From: Flavobacterium psychrophilum
GTDB taxonomy: Bacteria > Bacteroidota > Bacteroidia > Flavobacteriales > Flavobacteriaceae
Assembly: GCA_003243255.1 (NCBI GenBank)
Contig: QFQM01000108.1
Span: forward strand, 1-14,924
DNA length: 14,924 nucleotides
Direction of reading: 5' to 3'
How positions within the stretch are numbered: the stretch's first letter is position 1; each line of letters starts with the position of its first letter. A model generated the notes under the pieces. That model worked only from the letters and a program-made list of their open reading frames with translations, did not search any database and was not told where the DNA came from. Shown here piece by piece: positions 13,815-14,924 of the stretch. The translations under genes and the position numbers were made by a program.

Positions 13815-14924
13815 ATGATAAAGAAATTATTGAACCGGAAATACAACAAAATCGAAGATGCCGAGCGATTGGCGATCATTGAGAAATCTTCCAAGCAGGT
13901 TTCGCGTGGTGTATTCTACTCCACCGTCATCATCATTACTTCATTCTTACCGGTGTTTATGCTCACAGGCCAGGAGGGAAAACTTTTCCATCCGTTAGCC
14001 TATACGAAAACTTTCATTCTGATTGTTGATGCATTCCTGGTCATTACACTTGCCCCGGTCATCATTTCATTCTTCATGAAAGGCAAGTTTACGGATGAAA
14101 GAAAGAACCCACTCAATCGCTTTCTGGAAAGAATTTATGAGCCTGTCATTCGCACGTGTTTAAAGTGGCGCAAGACTACCATTGGCGTTAATATTCTGGC
14201 ACTCGCTATAAGCGTTCCGCTTCTTATGAGTTTGGGAAGCGAGTTTATGCCGCCACTGGACGAACAATCTATTTTGTTTATGCCGGTTACATTGCCCGAT
14301 GTTTCTAATGAAGAAGCAAAACGAATTCTACAAGTACAGGACAAAATCATTAAGTCTCTTCCTGAAGTAGATAAGGTATTAGGAAAAGCAGGGCGTGCAA
14401 GTACAGCCACTGACAATTCTCCTATCAGTATGATTGAAACGATCATCATGCTAAAACCAAAAAGTGAATGGCGCGCGGGTCTCACCAAGAAAGACATTAT
14501 CAACGAGTTGGATGCGAAGCTACAAATTCCAGGTGTTGTTAATGGATGGACACAGCCGATCATTAATCGGATCAACATGCTGGCTACTGGCATCCGTACT
14601 GATGTGGGTGTCAAAGTGTACGGGCAGAACCTGGATAGTATTTATACACTCTCAGAAAAAGTAAAAACAGCCTTGGAAGGGATTCCGGGTGTAAAGGATT
14701 TATACGTTGATCCGATCACCGGTGGAAAGTACCTCACTATTGCAGTGAATAGAGATGCCCTGGGTAGATACGGTATAACGGTGAACGATGTAAACATGAT
14801 TGTCGAATCTGCTATAGGTGGAACACCTATCGGGCAAACCATCGAAGGAAGAAAACGATTTACAATAGGCGTACGCCTCGCGCAGGATTATCGCAACAGC
14901 ATTGAACAGCTTAAGCGAATTCCT
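13815..14924 (+). CDS. cusA: CusA-type RND efflux pump, continuation, 3' end outside window
   Basis: From ATG 13815, in the same frame as the 12522 gene and 6 nt after its stop, 370 codons run to the window edge without a stop. The sequence continues CusA directly: E-G/Q-E-G-K-L-F-H-P-L-A-Y-T-K-T-F with helices 5-6, then porter domain motifs G-S-E-F-M-P-P-L-D-E, A-T-D-N-S-P, and R-I-N-M-L-A-T-G-I. M156, M206, E208 and M255 align with E. coli CusA M573, M623, E625 and M672 with identical spacing (50 and 49 residues), so the three-Met metal site is intact. The entry Met (CusA M640) is Leu223 here. The ATG may be a real start or just an internal Met after a mutated codon. Residues after position 370 lie beyond the window. 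Confidence 0.85.
   Translation, partial: MIKKLLNRKYNKIEDAERLAIIEKSSKQVSRGVFYSTVIIITSFLPVFMLTGQEGKLFHPLAYTKTFILIVDAFLVITLAPVIISFFMKGKFTDERKNPLNRFLERIYEPVIRTCLKWRKTTIGVNILALAISVPLLMSLGSEFMPPLDEQSILFMPVTLPDVSNEEAKRILQVQDKIIKSLPEVDKVLGKAGRASTATDNSPISMIETIIMLKPKSEWRAGLTKKDIINELDAKLQIPGVVNGWTQPIINRINMLATGIRTDVGVKVYGQNLDSIYTLSEKVKTALEGIPGVKDLYVDPITGGKYLTIAVNRDALGRYGITVNDVNMIVESAIGGTPIGQTIEGRKRFTIGVRLAQDYRNSIEQLKRIP

Overview
The window looks like a chromosomal segment of a Bacteroidota bacterium, probably a Cytophagales-like lineage. The basis is the AT-rich composition, the lack of clear Shine-Dalgarno sites, small secreted proteins whose signal peptides end in Ala-Gln, a HYC_CC_PP-type protein and a Bacteroidota-style CusA. 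All genes I can support lie on the + strand. I see no rRNA, tRNA, CRISPR array or intact insertion sequence. The lineage call is inference; no phylogenetic marker is present.

Layout. Positions 1-1959 hold the 3' part of a membrane protein gene, a soluble flavin/NAD(P)H/2Fe-2S reductase and a small HMA metal chaperone, closed by a clear intrinsic terminator (1984-2012). A gene-free stretch (1960-2521) follows, with several hairpins. Positions 2522-5126 encode five exported proteins: one unknown, two Met-rich DUF6799-like paralogs, a small single-span protein, and a lipoprotein with about 20% methionine. Positions 5152-8740 are three tightly spaced genes: a membrane-anchored reductase (exported Met-rich domain, one membrane helix, FAD/NAD(P)H domain, 2Fe-2S domain), a five-helix membrane protein with two HX13H pairs, and a membrane-anchored heptaheme cytochrome c. 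Then come an aldehyde dehydrogenase, a possible outer-membrane protein, an SRPBCC protein and a four-helix membrane protein. The right end (12014-14924) holds a HYC_CC_PP protein and a CusA-type Cu(I)/Ag(I) RND pump gene split by an in-frame stop; the pump runs off the window.

How the genes may work together. Positions 5152-8740 read as a complete electron path from cytosolic NAD(P)H through FAD and 2Fe-2S to two stacked b hemes and then to seven c hemes outside the cytoplasmic membrane. The anchored reductase carries, in its exported part, the same ~41-45-residue repeat found twice in the Met-rich lipoprotein next door, which links the reductase to the Met-rich proteins by sequence as well as position. 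With an HMA chaperone and CusA nearby, a coherent hypothesis is periplasmic copper handling: reduction of Cu(II), or of oxidised methionines, coupled to Met-rich Cu(I) binding. The electron-transfer chemistry is read from motifs; the copper role is inference from Met content and neighbours.
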